Source: Amycolatopsis thermalba (GTDB taxonomy: Bacteria; Actinomycetota; Actinomycetes; Mycobacteriales; Pseudonocardiaceae). Taken from it: DNA of 64,000 nt. The notes under the pieces were generated by a model. That model saw nothing but the letters and a program-made list of their open reading frames with translations. It ran no database searches and was not told where the DNA came from. Shown piece after piece: positions 40,384-50,227 of this stretch (its first letter is position 1; each line of letters starts with the position of its first letter). Location: contig NZ_PQHW01000021.1 in assembly GCF_003385215.1 (NCBI RefSeq), positions 1 to 64,000 of the forward strand. Direction: 5' to 3'. The position numbers and the translations under genes are program-made.

Positions 40384-42210
40384 TCAGCCCAGGCGCTGCT
40401 TCAGCGCCGCCAGCTCGTCGTGCAGGCTGGAGGGCACCCGGTCGCCGATCTTGGCGAACCACTCCTCGATCAGCGGGATCTCCTGGCGCCACTCCTCGGG
40501 CTTGACCGCGAGCGACTCCTGGACGTCCTCGAGCGGCTCGGCGATGCCGTCCAGGTCGAGGTCCTCGGCGCGCGGCACCAGGCCGACCGGGGTCTCCACC
40601 GCACCGGCGCGACCCTCGAGGCGCTCGACGATCCACTTGAGCACCCGCGAGTTCTCACCGAAGCCCGGCCACAGGAACCGCTTGTCGTCGCCGCGGCGGA
40701 ACCAGTTCACGTAGAAGATCTTCGGCAGCTTGCCGGCGTCGGCGTTCTTGCCGGTGTCCAGCCAGTGCTGGAAGTACGCACCGGCGTGGTAGCCGAGGAA
40801 CGGCAGCATCGCCATCGGGTCGCGACGCACCTCGCCGACCTTGCCGGCCGCGGCGGCGGTCTTCTCCGACGACATGGTGGCGCCCATGAACACGCCGTGC
40901 TGCCAGTCGCGGGCCTCGGTCACCAGCGGGACCGTGGTGGCGCGGCGGCCGCCGAACAGGATCGCCGAGATCGGCACGCCCTTCGGGTCGTCCCACTCCG
41001 GCGCCAGCGTCGGGACCTGCGCGATCGGGGTGCAGAACCGCGAGTTCGGGTGCGCGGCCGGCTCGTCCGACTCGGGCGTCCAGTCGCGACCCTTCCAGTC
41101 GGTCAGGTGCGCCGGCGGCTCCTTGGTCATGCCCTCCCACCACACGTCGCCGTCGTCGGTCAGCGCGACGTTGGTGAAGACGGTGTTGCCGGCCTCGATG
41201 GTCTTCATCGCCACCGGGTTGGTCTTCTCACCGGTGCCCGGCGCGACGCCGAACAGGCCGAACTCGGGGTTGATCGCGTACAGGCGGCCGTCCTCGCCGA
41301 ACCGCATCCACGCGATGTCGTCACCGATGGTCTCGGCGCGCCAGCCCGGGATGGTCGGCTGCAGCATCGCGAGGTTGGTCTTGCCGCACGCGCTCGGGAA
41401 CGCGGCCGCCACGTAGTAGGCCTTGTTCTCCGGCGAGATCAGCTTGAGGATCAGCATGTGCTCGGCGAGCCAGCCTTCGTCACGGGCCATGACGGAGGCG
41501 ATCCGCAGCGAGTAGCACTTCTTGCCCAGCAGCGAGTTGCCGCCGTAGCCCGAGCCGTAGCTCCAGATCGTCCGGCTCTCCGGGAAGTGCGAGATGTACT
41601 TCGTGTCGTTGCACGGCCACGGCACGTCCTTCTCGCCCGGCTCCAGCGGCTTGCCGACCGAGTGCAGGGCGGGCACGAACTCGCGCTCGGTGCCGTCCTC
41701 CTTGACAAACTTCTCCAGCGCCTTGGTGCCCATGCGGGTCATCACCCGCATCGACGCCACGACGTAGGCGAAGTCGGTGACCTCGATGCCCAGCTTGGGG
41801 TTCTCGTCGCCGAGCGGGCCCATGCAGAACGGGATGACGTACATCGTCCGACCACGCATGCAGCCCCGGTAGAGCTCGGTCATGGTGGCCCGCATCTCGT
41901 CCGGGTGCATCCAGTTGTTGGTCGGCCCGGCGTCTTCTTCCTTTTCGGAGCAGATGAAGGTCCGCTCCTCGACCCGCGCGACGTCGCTGGGGTCCGAAGC
42001 GGCCCAGAAGGAGTTCGGCTTCGCCGTCAACGGGACGAACGTGCCGGCCTCGACCAGCTCGTTGTTGATGCGCTCGGCCTCCTCGTCGGAGCCGTCGCAC
42101 CACACCACTCGGTCAGGGGTGGTCAGCTCGGCGACCTCCCGTACCCACGCAAGCACACCGCTGTGCGACGTCGGCGCCTTGTCCAGTCCCGGGATGGCTA
42201 CTGCAGTCAT
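40384..42210 (-). CDS. pckG: Phosphoenolpyruvate carboxykinase (GTP)
   Basis: A 608-residue enzyme that converts oxaloacetate and GTP to phosphoenolpyruvate, the first step of gluconeogenesis. ATG 42210 follows CAGGAGAAGGA. Signatures include the kinase-1a loop [20 protein letters not shown], the substrate Arg/PEP region [20 protein letters not shown], and [16 protein letters not shown]. The GTP-binding C-terminal part has [20 protein letters not shown]. Length matches the actinobacterial GTP form. The gene is monocistronic. Its role fits the nearby monocarboxylate symporter. Confidence 0.97.
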   Translation of the reverse strand: MTAVAIPGLDKAPTSHSGVLAWVREVAELTTPDRVVWCDGSDEEAERINNELVEAGTFVPLTAKPNSFWAASDPSDVARVEERTFICSEKEEDAGPTNNWMHPDEMRATMTELYRGCMRGRTMYVIPFCMGPLGDENPKLGIEVTDFAYVVASMRVMTRMGTKALEKFVKEDGTEREFVPALHSVGKPLEPGEKDVPWPCNDTKYISHFPESRTIWSYGSGYGGNSLLGKKCYSLRIASVMARDEGWLAEHMLILKLISPENKAYYVAAAFPSACGKTNLAMLQPTIPGWRAETIGDDIAWMRFGEDGRLYAINPEFGLFGVAPGTGEKTNPVAMKTIEAGNTVFTNVALTDDGDVWWEGMTKEPPAHLTDWKGRDWTPESDEPAAHPNSRFCTPIAQVPTLAPEWDDPKGVPISAILFGGRRATTVPLVTEARDWQHGVFMGATMSSEKTAAAAGKVGEVRRDPMAMLPFLGYHAGAYFQHWLDTGKNADAGKLPKIFYVNWFRRGDDKRFLWPGFGENSRVLKWIVERLEGRAGAVETPVGLVPRAEDLDLDGIAEPLEDVQESLAVKPEEWRQEIPLIEEWFAKIGDRVPSSLHDELAALKQRLG

Positions 42211-42511
42211 TCCTTCTCCTGACTTCGACGGCAGGAACGCCCGCCCGGAATCTGGTCCGGGAAGCGCTCCGTCGCCGGCGACCGAATGGCTTCGCACACC
42301 GGCTGCCCTACCGGTGTGCTGGAAATACTGGGATTCCCCGAGGGTAGCCGGATGGACGGCAGGTAACCGAGGCCTGACCTGTCGGTTCTCTCACAAGAAC
42401 GATCAGGGAATCGATTCAGATATCGCTGAACCGGCGTAGCGTCGAAAGTTCTTCGGCTCGCGCGTGATCTTGCTGATATCCGCGGCGGGGTGATTTGCCC
42501 GAAAACGCGGT
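42211..42511. other. Gene-free stretch upstream of pckG
   Basis: About 300 bp without a convincing reading frame. The part next to pckG should hold its promoter, but no clear -35/-10 pair stands out. The AT-richer stretch around 42390-42440 has no repeat that I can see. Confidence 0.5.
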
Positions 42512-42547
42512 CGGGCCCCGGCCGTCCGCGGGGACGACCGGGGCCCG
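42512..42547. terminator. Hairpin terminator of the DUF6802-like gene
   Basis: CGGGCCCCGG and CCGGGGCCCG form a 10-bp perfect stem. On the minus strand GTTTTC follows shortly after, as for a rho-independent terminator. Confidence 0.8.
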
Positions 42548-42569
42548 TTTCCGCCCGGTTCCGGAAGGT

Positions 42570-43262
42570 TCAGTTCTGGGAGATCCACTGACCGGTGCCG
42601 GAGTCGATCTTGGCGACCCCCTCGACCGCCTGGGCGCCGCCGCCGCCCCAGAGCTGGTCGCTGTCCGGCGGCACCTCGGCGGTGAACCCGCTCGTGGTCT
42701 CGGTCCACTCGCCGGGGCCGGTGTGCTGGTAGGTGGTCGTCTCGCCGTCGGGCGTGATGATCGTCTGCACGTCGGCCCGGCCGTCGCCGTCGACGTCGGT
42801 GAAGACCCGGGTGTTGCCCTGGTCGTCGGTCACGACCGCGCTGTCGGCGGTGCCGTCGTTGTCGCTGTCCACCGTCGCCGGGCCGACCTCGACCGTGCCG
42901 TCGGACATGTCCGCGGTGATCTCGCCGGCGCGGCCGGTCTCGGTGGCGTCCGGCTCGCCCGCCTCGGAGTCGTGGTCGGCCACCCAGTCGCCGGTGGTCT
43001 CGTCGTAGCGGGCCAGGTCCACGACGTTGCCCTCGGTGTCGGTGTGCACGTACTGGTCGGCGTGCCCGTCGTCGTCGGTGTCGACGTACGCGGTGATCGT
43101 GCCGTCGGCGTTGTCGAGGCGGACCGTCTCGTTGACCCCGTCGTGGTTGAGGTCCATGTTCTCTTCGGCCGTGTAGGTCTGCCCGTCGACCGTGATCTCC
43201 AGGTCACCGTCGGAGGTCGTGGCGTCGGTGGGCTCAACCCCGCCGGTCTCATCGATCCACAC
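42570..43262 (-). CDS. Asp-rich repeat protein (DUF6802-like, calcium-binding-type motifs)
   Basis: A 230-residue very acidic protein from GTG 43262, with TTGGGAG about 8 nt upstream. It contains repeated DxDxDG motifs: DLNHDGVNETVRLDNADGT, YVDTDDDGHADQYVHTDTEG, VDSDNDGTADSAVVTDDQG and FTDVDGDGRADVQTI. Such loops resemble EF-hand/FG-GAP/thrombospondin-3 calcium sites. There is no signal peptide, although the motif style is usually extracellular. It matches, from memory, a Pseudonocardiaceae family (DUF6802). The end (GVAKIDSGTGQWISQN) is conserved-looking. Confidence 0.78.
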   Translation of the reverse strand: MWIDETGGVEPTDATTSDGDLEITVDGQTYTAEENMDLNHDGVNETVRLDNADGTITAYVDTDDDGHADQYVHTDTEGNVVDLARYDETTGDWVADHDSEAGEPDATETGRAGEITADMSDGTVEVGPATVDSDNDGTADSAVVTDDQGNTRVFTDVDGDGRADVQTIITPDGETTTYQHTGPGEWTETTSGFTAEVPPDSDQLWGGGGAQAVEGVAKIDSGTGQWISQN

Positions 43263-43347
43263 GCCGAACTCCCAAGTCTCGTACCACTACGGTCACACAG
43301 TTGGACTCACGTTATTCCCGTTCGGTTCCCCGGCACAACCGAGCACG

Positions 43348-45183
43348 TCAGCCCTGCTCACGCAGCGTCCGGATGCGCCCGAGCAGGGTCTCGGCGCGAT
43401 CCCGGCCGTCGCCGACCTCCTTGAGCCTCCGGCTCACCGCGGCCAGCTTCTTCGCCCGCTCCTGCGCGCCCATCTTGATCGACTTGTCGACCTGCTTGAG
43501 CTCGGCCTCGATCGCGTCGATCCGGCGGGACAGGGCCTCGTCCAGCGCCAGCGACAGCTGCTGCTCGGCCTCGATCAGCTGCTCGGCGACCAGCTGGTCG
43601 AGGATCGAGCGCGCCTCCGCGATCGACTCGACCAGCCACTGCTTGAGGTGCTGCTTGTCCGCGGCGTGCCGCCGGGTGCGGGCCATCCACCAGCCGGCGC
43701 CCAGGCCGACGACGATCGTCGCGGGCAGCACCACCGGGTTGAGCAGGGCGACCCCGGCCAGCGGCAGCGCGGCGATCACGCCGGCGCCGACCCCGCCGGA
43801 GATGCCCATGAAGATCAGCAGCTTGTCCTCGGGTGTGGACGGTTTGCGGTCCGGCGGCCGCAGCACCACCTGCGGCCCGCCCGCGCGGAGGAACTGGGCG
43901 CGGATCACGTCCAGCTCCTCGGGCGCGAACAGCTCGGCGAGCGCGATCTCGGTGACCCGGTTCAGCCGCTGCGCCATGGTCGCCGACACGCGCTGGGAGA
44001 TCATCTGCAGCGCCGCGTCCACCTGCTGCGGCAGCTGGGCCAGCTGGTCGCGCTTGGCGTTGTCGATCTGGGCGCGGAAGTAGGACTGGGCGTCGCGGAC
44101 CTGCCTGCTGGTCTCGTGGCCGAGGTCGACCCGGGCGCGCTGGATCTCGCCGCGCAGCTTGAGCTGCCAGCCGCGGGTGGACGTCTTGCGCTCGGCCGCC
44201 AGCTCGTCACGGCGCTCGCGCAGCCGCTCGGCCTCGGCCTCGCCGGAGGACAGGGCCCGCTGCTCGGCCAGCAGACCGGCGTGCACCTCGCCGAGCGCGC
44301 TGGACAGGGCCCGCAGCGTGTTGGCCTCGCCGAGCATCGCGGACCGGCCGACGACGAGTTCCTGCAGCGCGGCCTGCAGTTCGATCACGCCGGACCGCTC
44401 GCGCAGCATCACCGCGGCCTGCTCGTTGGGCGCCTTCGCGGCCATCTCGAACATGCGCGCCGACACCGGGTGGAACACCGCGTCGGCGAATCGGGGCGCG
44501 TGCTCGGCCAGCAGCCGCCGGTCGGCCTCCAGCACCTCCCGCCAGCCGCGGAAGGCGTCCGTTTTGGACAGTGCGAACACGACGGTCTCCACGCGGCCGC
44601 CGACGCGGCGCAGGAACTCCAGCTCACCGGCGGTGAACGGGGCCGAGGCGTCGACGACGAACAACAGCGCGGTCGCGTTGGCCGCGGCCTCGGCGGCCAG
44701 CTCACCGTGCATCGAGTCGAGCCCGCCCACGCCCGGGGTGTCGACCAGCGAGAGCCGCTCCAGGATCGGGACCGGGCCGGTGACCTCGACGTACCGCGGC
44801 GGCAGCTGGCCGTCGGGCAGCTCGTGCGTGGCCGAGACCCAGCGGACCAGCTCGGGCAGCGGCACGGCGACCGGCGCGAGCTGACCGGGGTAGCAGGCCT
44901 GCGCGCCCCACTCCGGGGCGTGGTCGAAGACGAGGTAGCCGGCGGTGGCGACGTCGGCGTCCACCGGGGACAGGCCCGGGGTCGCCAGCAGGGCGTTGAC
45001 CAGGGAACTCTTGCCGCGGTTGGTCTCGCCGACCACCACGACCTGCGGCTTCTTCGGCCGCGAACGGCGGACCTCCTCGACCCACCCCGCGGCTTTCGGA
45101 TCGCTCTCGCGCAACAGGGCCAGCAGCGTTTCACGGGCCTGCTTGACCTGGGTGGGCAGGGACGAAAGCGGCGGAGCGGTCAC
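43348..45183 (-). CDS. Dynamin-like GTPase A
   Basis: A 611-residue large GTPase. The G1 loop VVVVGETNRGKSSLVNALLA is at residues 48-67; G3 is LSLVDTPGVGGLD; G4 is FALSKTDAF. A long helical middle part (about 280-410, such as EAERLRERRDELAAERKTST) would form the stalk. A hydrophobic hairpin (LLIFMGISGGVGAGVIAALP, then PATIVVGLGAGWWM) near 475-520 is a membrane-insertion paddle. The last 80 residues are coiled coil. This is the bacterial dynamin plan seen in Streptomyces DynA/DynB and mycobacterial IniA. It ends a three-gene operon, 9 bp after the GrpE-like gene. Confidence 0.9.
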   Translation of the reverse strand: MTAPPLSSLPTQVKQARETLLALLRESDPKAAGWVEEVRRSRPKKPQVVVVGETNRGKSSLVNALLATPGLSPVDADVATAGYLVFDHAPEWGAQACYPGQLAPVAVPLPELVRWVSATHELPDGQLPPRYVEVTGPVPILERLSLVDTPGVGGLDSMHGELAAEAAANATALLFVVDASAPFTAGELEFLRRVGGRVETVVFALSKTDAFRGWREVLEADRRLLAEHAPRFADAVFHPVSARMFEMAAKAPNEQAAVMLRERSGVIELQAALQELVVGRSAMLGEANTLRALSSALGEVHAGLLAEQRALSSGEAEAERLRERRDELAAERKTSTRGWQLKLRGEIQRARVDLGHETSRQVRDAQSYFRAQIDNAKRDQLAQLPQQVDAALQMISQRVSATMAQRLNRVTEIALAELFAPEELDVIRAQFLRAGGPQVVLRPPDRKPSTPEDKLLIFMGISGGVGAGVIAALPLAGVALLNPVVLPATIVVGLGAGWWMARTRRHAADKQHLKQWLVESIAEARSILDQLVAEQLIEAEQQLSLALDEALSRRIDAIEAELKQVDKSIKMGAQERAKKLAAVSRRLKEVGDGRDRAETLLGRIRTLREQG

Positions 45184-45192
45184 GAGCGGACC

Positions 45193-45669
45193 TTAGCGCT
45201 TCGTGTAGACCGTCACGACGGGCGCGCGCAGCAGGCGGCCGCCGTCGGTGAACCCGACCACCTCGGTCTCGGCGACCACGCCGTCCAGCGCCGGGTCGTC
45301 GGTCTTGATCGCGCCACCGGCCTCGTGCACGGACGGGTCGAACCGCTGCCCGTCCGGCCGCACCGCCTCCACCCCGACGCGGGCCAGCCCTTGTTCGAGG
45401 CGCTCGACCACGCCTCCGCTGCGCGCCCGGTCCAGGGCGTAGAGGCAGAGCTGGATCAGCTCCTGCCGGTCGGCCCGCGCCTGTTCCAGCGCTTCCGGGC
45501 CGGCGGCGGCCAGATCGGATACACGGTTCACATCGGTGTTGGACGGGGGTTGCGCCGCTGTGGTTCCCTCGACCTCGTCGATGATTTTCGCCAGTTGCGC
45601 GCCGGGGATCTGCCCGGTCGGGGAGTCGTCCGCGGACCGGCGCCGGAACCAGGAAACCACGCTCGTCAC
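45193..45669 (-). CDS. GrpE-like protein between two dynamins
   Basis: A 158-residue protein. The N-terminal half is mostly helical (DRQELIQLCLYALDRARSGG, then VVERLEQGLARVGVEAV). The C-terminal half matches the GrpE beta domain: RFDPSVHEAGGAIKTDDPAL, then GVVAETEVVGFTDGGRLLRA and PVVTVY. The long dimeric stalk of true GrpE is shortened. No dnaK or dnaJ lies in the window. Start 45669 is GTG with GAGGGG close by; GTG 45660 has better spacing to that site. It is tightly packed in the operon (7 and 9 bp gaps), which suggests a stoichiometric partner of the GTPases. Confidence 0.82.
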   Translation of the reverse strand: MTSVVSWFRRRSADDSPTGQIPGAQLAKIIDEVEGTTAAQPPSNTDVNRVSDLAAAGPEALEQARADRQELIQLCLYALDRARSGGVVERLEQGLARVGVEAVRPDGQRFDPSVHEAGGAIKTDDPALDGVVAETEVVGFTDGGRLLRAPVVTVYTKR

Positions 45670-45676
45670 CCCTCGG

Positions 45677-47224
45677 TCATCTCAGCTGCTGCCAGATGAG
45701 GAAGTACGCCCGGTGCACGACGTGCGCGACGCGGCTCTGCGCCGGCGTCGCGCCGAAGGACGCGAACGACCGCCACCAGCCGGCGCGTTCCAGCGCGTGC
45801 GCGGCCAGTTCCGGCCGGGACGCGCCGGGCAGGCCCAGCTGCTCGTCGATGTCGGCGTTGCTGCCCACCCGCAGGACCTCCTCGGCCAGGTCCTCGGGCA
45901 TGTCGACGGCGCCGGCCACGACCAGGGTGAGCGCCTCCAGCAGCCGCAGCTGGTGCGCCTCGGGTTTGGCGAGCAGCACCTCGATGGCGTCGTGCACGCG
46001 TTGCCGCTCGGCCGGATCGCCGGAGGCGTGGGCCAGCGCGGTGACCGACGCGAGCGCGGCCGCGGCCTTGATCCCGTCGGCGCGGGCGGCGAAGACCGTG
46101 TTCAGGCGGGCGCGGACGGCGTCCAGCCCGGAGGCGGCGAGCAGCAGCCTGCGCAGCGCGCCCGCGGTGATCGTCTCGTCGGCGCGGATCGCGTCGATGG
46201 CGCGGCGGATGCCGTACAGGTCGAGCTTCTCCAGCAGCCGCAACCGGGTGCCGGCCGGGACCTCGCAGTCCCAGCTGGTGAAGATGTCGGCCGCCATCAG
46301 CATGGTCTCCCGCGTCGCGTCGTCCAGCGCGGCCAGCTCGGACACCGCGTCGGCGTCGGCGGAGGTGAAGTTGCCCGACTCGGCGGACTCGGCGATCAGC
46401 CCGATCACCGGCAGCACGTCGGCGACCCGCGGCTTGAGCAGCAGGCCCTGCTTCTCGGCGAGGATCGACGCGGCCCGCCACACGTCACCGCCGGACCCCT
46501 CGACGGACTCCGGCGGGATGGTGTCGGCCTTGTTCAGCACCGCGATCGCGTTGACCGGGCCCGCCTCGCGGCTGGCGGTGGCGGCGGTGAACGCGGCGAG
46601 CGCCTGCTGGTCGTCGGCGCGCACGCCCTGGGTCACGACGTAGAGGACGGCCTCGGCGCCGGCGACCGCGTTGCGTGAGGTCTCGTCCAGCTCGTCGCCG
46701 CCGTCCGCGGACTCCACGGCCTGGGCGGCGCCGAGTAGCTGCTCGGTGCGGGAGACCGACGCGGCGTCCAGCGAACCGAGGCCCGGGGTGTCGATCACGG
46801 TCATGTCCTGCAGGACCGCGCTGGTCAGGTACGCCTCGATGTGCGAGACCTTGCTGATGTCCACGCCCAGCTCGGCCGGGATCGACCCGTCCGGCGCGAA
46901 CGGCAGCACCTGCTTGTGGCCGCCCGCGAACACGACCTCGATGCGGTCCACCGTGCCGTACTGGAAGCGGGTCACCAGGCGGGTGCACTCGCCCACGTCG
47001 GTCGGCGCGACCCGCCGCCCGATCAGCGCGTTGACCAGCGTCGACTTGCCGGATTTGATGCGCCCGGCGACCGCGACCTGCAGCGGCGCGCCCAGGCGGC
47101 GCAGCACCTCGGCGAACCCGGCGGCGGTGCGGGCGGAGACCTGCGGCTGCAGGCGGCGGCAGAGGTTGGCCACCGACACCGACAGCGGACCGGCCAGGCG
47201 GCCCTGATCCGTCGTCGCCGTCAC
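45677..47224 (-). CDS. Dynamin-like GTPase B
   Basis: A 515-residue GTPase from GTG 47224, preceded by GGGAGGGGG. G1 is VAVAGRIKSGKSTLVNALIG at residues 50-69; the switch region is APTDVGECTRLVTRFQYGTV, with the G2 Thr; G3 is MTVIDTPGLGSLD; G4 is IAVLNKADTIPPE. The C-terminal 250 residues are helical. No clear membrane hairpin is present, unlike its partner, so it may be the soluble member of a hetero-oligomer. It is the first gene of the operon and is divergent from a two-component system. Confidence 0.9.
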   Translation of the reverse strand: MTATTDQGRLAGPLSVSVANLCRRLQPQVSARTAAGFAEVLRRLGAPLQVAVAGRIKSGKSTLVNALIGRRVAPTDVGECTRLVTRFQYGTVDRIEVVFAGGHKQVLPFAPDGSIPAELGVDISKVSHIEAYLTSAVLQDMTVIDTPGLGSLDAASVSRTEQLLGAAQAVESADGGDELDETSRNAVAGAEAVLYVVTQGVRADDQQALAAFTAATASREAGPVNAIAVLNKADTIPPESVEGSGGDVWRAASILAEKQGLLLKPRVADVLPVIGLIAESAESGNFTSADADAVSELAALDDATRETMLMAADIFTSWDCEVPAGTRLRLLEKLDLYGIRRAIDAIRADETITAGALRRLLLAASGLDAVRARLNTVFAARADGIKAAAALASVTALAHASGDPAERQRVHDAIEVLLAKPEAHQLRLLEALTLVVAGAVDMPEDLAEEVLRVGSNADIDEQLGLPGASRPELAAHALERAGWWRSFASFGATPAQSRVAHVVHRAYFLIWQQLR

Positions 47225-47350
47225 GTCGCCCCCTCCCGGTGCCCTGCGGTTGTGCCCTCGAATCCTGCCATGACCTCGGTCCGAAGTCCCACGTCCGGTG
47301 ATACCCCGGGATGACGCGGAGTGGACCGGCGCCGACCTAGGGTGAACGGT

Positions 47351-48529
47351 GTGCGGCGACTGAGCTTGTGGATGCGGGCGCACCCGATGGTCGGGGACGT
47401 CCTGCTCGCGCTGTTGCTGCTGCTCATGGACCTGCTGACACTGGTCGCGCAGGCGAACCGGTACACGGGGCCGGCGTGGTACGTCGCGCTCCCGCTGGAC
47501 GTCGCGATGGTGGCCCCGGTGGCGTTCCGGCGCAAGTATCCGCAGGTCATGGCCTACGTGATCCTGGTGATGACGGTGCCGCACAGCGCGCTGCTACTGG
47601 GGTTCGGCAGCGCGACGGCGAGCTGTGTCGCGCTGTACACGATGGTCGTCTACGTCGGGCGGCGGCAGGCCGCGGTGTACCTGGTCGCGCAGGCCGTGGT
47701 CAGCCTGCTGCAGGTGTGGGCGGGCTGGTCACCGGGCGGCTGGCCGCCGCTGGTGTTCATCAGCCTGGTCTTCGCGCTGTGCTGGGTGCTCGGCGAGTTC
47801 GTCGGGGCGCGGCGGGCCTACCAGGCGGAGATGGAGGCGCGGCTGCACCTGCTGGAAACCGAGCGCGACCAGGCCGGGCGGATCGCGGTGGCCGAGGAGC
47901 GCGGGCGGATCGCACGGGAACTGCACGACGTGGTGGCGCACGCGGTGAGCGTGATCGTGGTGCAGGCCGACGGGGCGTCGTACGCGCTGCGGTCGAACCC
48001 GGAGCAGGCGGAGCGGGCGGTCCGCACGATTTCCGAGACGGGCCGGCAGGCGCTGACCGAGCTGCGGCGGCTGCTGCAGGTGCTGCGCAACGAAGAGGTG
48101 GACGGGGAGCCGCGGATCCCGCAGCCGACGGCGGAGTCGCTGGCGGACCTGGCGGAGCGGGTGCGGGCCGCAGGGGTGCCGGTGGAGCTGTCGATCGACG
48201 GCGAGCTGGCCGAACTGCCGGCCGGGGTGTCGCTCGGGGTGTACCGGATCGTGCAGGAGTCGCTGACGAACACGCTCAAGCACGCCGGGCCGGGGGCGCG
48301 GGCGCAGGTGCGGGTGCGGCGGACTGAGAACCTGGTGGACGTGGAGATCGTGGACGACGGGGCGGGCAAGGCACGGGCGCTGGTGCCCGAGCCGGACCTG
48401 CCGGGAGGCAACGGGGTGATCGGGATGCGCGAGCGGGCGCACCTGTTCGGCGGGATCCTGCGGGTGGGGCCGCGGCCCGGCGGCGGCTGGCGGGTGCACG
48501 CGAGCTTCCCGGTGAGGCTCGACCCGTGA
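47351..48529 (+). CDS. Sensor histidine kinase, NarL/DesK type
   Basis: A 392-residue membrane kinase. Four to five transmembrane segments cover residues 15-150. A dimerisation helix follows with the H-box RIARELHDVVAHAVSVIVVQ at about 200; the HATPase domain has LGVYRIVQESLTNTLKHAG (N box) and DDGAGKA plus GGNGVIGMRERAHLFGG (G boxes). GTG 47351 is favoured because TAGGGT (47338-47343) lies 7 nt upstream and there is no clear Shine-Dalgarno. It overlaps the regulator gene by 4 bp. The signal is unknown; the dynamin operon is divergent and is a candidate target. Confidence 0.87.
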   Translation: MRRLSLWMRAHPMVGDVLLALLLLLMDLLTLVAQANRYTGPAWYVALPLDVAMVAPVAFRRKYPQVMAYVILVMTVPHSALLLGFGSATASCVALYTMVVYVGRRQAAVYLVAQAVVSLLQVWAGWSPGGWPPLVFISLVFALCWVLGEFVGARRAYQAEMEARLHLLETERDQAGRIAVAEERGRIARELHDVVAHAVSVIVVQADGASYALRSNPEQAERAVRTISETGRQALTELRRLLQVLRNEEVDGEPRIPQPTAESLADLAERVRAAGVPVELSIDGELAELPAGVSLGVYRIVQESLTNTLKHAGPGARAQVRVRRTENLVDVEIVDDGAGKARALVPEPDLPGGNGVIGMRERAHLFGGILRVGPRPGGGWRVHASFPVRLDP

Positions 48530-49179
48530 TCCGCGTGGTGGTGGTCGACGACCAGGAGCTGATGCGGGTCGGGTTCCGCATGGTGCTGGGCGCGCAGGAG
48601 GACATCGACCTGGTCGGCGAGGCCGGGAACGGGTCGGACGCGGTGTCGCTGGCCGGTTCGCTGCGGCCCGACGTGGTGCTGATGGACGTGCGGATGCCGG
48701 TGATGGACGGCGTCGAGGCGACGAAGCGGATCGTCGAGGCCGGCACGTCGCGGGTGCTGGTGATGACGACGTTCGACCTGGACGAGTACGTGTACGCGGC
48801 GCTGCAGAACGGGGCGAGCGGGTTCCTGCTGAAGGACACGCCGCCGGACCACCTGGTGTCGGCGTTGCGGTCGGTGGCGTCCGGGGACGCGGTGGTGTCG
48901 CCGTCGGTGACGCGGCGGCTGCTGGACCGGTTCATGAGCGGCGGCGGCCCCCCGCGCGACGAGGCCGAGCTGAACGTGCTGACCGAGCGGGAACGCGAGG
49001 TGCTGGTGCTCATCGCGAAGGGCCTGTCCAATGTGGAGATCGCGGACAAGCTGTTCCTCTCGGAGGCGACGGTGAAGACGCACGTGGGCCGGATCCTGGC
49101 GAAGCTCGGGCTGCGGGACCGGGTGCAGGCGGTGGTGCTGGCGTACGAGACTGGCCTGATCCGGCCGGGCCAGGCCTGA
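48526..49179 (+). CDS. NarL/LuxR-family response regulator
   Basis: A 217-residue regulator. The receiver is complete: VVVVDDQELMRVGFRMVLGA, the phosphoacceptor in DVVLMDVRMPVMDGVEATKR and Lys in ASGFLLKDTPPDHLV. The HTH is LTEREREVLVLIAKGLSNVE, then LFLSEATVKTHVGRILAKLG. GTG 48526 overlaps the kinase stop (GTGA), so translation is coupled. Confidence 0.93.
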   Translation: MIRVVVVDDQELMRVGFRMVLGAQEDIDLVGEAGNGSDAVSLAGSLRPDVVLMDVRMPVMDGVEATKRIVEAGTSRVLVMTTFDLDEYVYAALQNGASGFLLKDTPPDHLVSALRSVASGDAVVSPSVTRRLLDRFMSGGGPPRDEAELNVLTEREREVLVLIAKGLSNVEIADKLFLSEATVKTHVGRILAKLGLRDRVQAVVLAYETGLIRPGQA

Positions 49180-49318
49180 GGCGGAGCCGGAGCAGCGATC
49201 GCGGGCGGGAACTGGCTGCTCACGGCGCGCCGGTGAGCTGCTTGGCCACGGCAGCTTCCCCCACCTGCGCCGGCCACCGATCGGCCCTGGGCGGGCCGCC
49301 GGGGGCTTGGCGAGCGCG

Positions 49319-50227
49319 TCAGCGGTAGGGCGCCGGGTCCACCTCCGCCGGGGTCTTGCCCGCCTTGTGCACCTCGGCGTACCAGCGGCCCCAGTCGGGG
49401 CGGGTGCCGTCCGTGTCGGTCACGCCGTATTCGTGCATGAGCGTCCACGAGGCGAGCGTCTTCCCCGCGAAGCGCGCCACCTCCGGGTCGGCCACCAGGG
49501 CGGCCACGCCGCGGGCCAGGTAGTACGGCGTCTCCGAGACCGCGAAGTCCGGGCCGCCCGCACCGGCCACCGCGTCGCGCCAGTTGGACTCCGTGACGCC
49601 GAAGAGGTCCAGCATCGCCTCCGAGCGCAGGAAACCGGGCGTGACCGACAGGCCGACGCAGCCCTTCCCGGCCAGCTCCGCGCCCAGCGCCCGGCCGAGC
49701 GCCCGCACCCCGCACTTCGCCAGGTAGTACGGGATGCCCGCGCCCACGTACTCGTCGTCGTCGCCGTCGGTCACCTCGATCACGATCCCGCCGGGGCGCC
49801 GCACGACCAGCGGCAGCAGCCGGTGCAGCGCGATCAGGTGCGTGTCCAGCGCGTTGTGCACCAGGGTCAGCGCGTCGTCCAGGCTGGACTCCCAGTACGG
49901 CCGCTCGAAGTCGACGAACGGGTCACCGCCCCACACGTCGTCGACCAGCACGCCCAGCCCGCCCGCCTCCGCCTCGACCCGGGACCGCAGCGCGTCCACG
50001 TCCGCCACCGACGTGAAGTCGCACCGCACCGGCACGCCCCGGCCGCCCGCCGCGTCGACCAGTTCGGCCGTCTCCTCGATCGTCTCCGACCGCTTCATCG
50101 GCGACGCCGACTCGCGCGTCGTACGTCCCGTGACGTACACCGTCGCGCCGCCGCGCCCCAGCTCCACCGCGATCGCGCGACCACATCCGCGGGTCGCCCC
50201 CGTCACGAGCACCGTCTTCGCCGTCAT
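49319..50227 (-). CDS. Short-chain dehydrogenase/reductase, long form
   Basis: A 302-residue SDR. The cofactor motif is TVLVTGATRGCGRAIAVELG. Tyr and Lys of the active site are in GIPYYLAKCGVRALGRALGA; the usual Ser is replaced by Thr/Asp in IEVTDGDDDEYVG, so the catalytic triad is atypical. A C-terminal extension (WTLMHEYGVTDTDGTRPDWG) is typical of the actinobacterial long subgroup. The substrate is unknown. The gene is monocistronic and divergent from the ABC exporter. Confidence 0.85.
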   Translation of the reverse strand: MTAKTVLVTGATRGCGRAIAVELGRGGATVYVTGRTTRESASPMKRSETIEETAELVDAAGGRGVPVRCDFTSVADVDALRSRVEAEAGGLGVLVDDVWGGDPFVDFERPYWESSLDDALTLVHNALDTHLIALHRLLPLVVRRPGGIVIEVTDGDDDEYVGAGIPYYLAKCGVRALGRALGAELAGKGCVGLSVTPGFLRSEAMLDLFGVTESNWRDAVAGAGGPDFAVSETPYYLARGVAALVADPEVARFAGKTLASWTLMHEYGVTDTDGTRPDWGRWYAEVHKAGKTPAEVDPAPYR

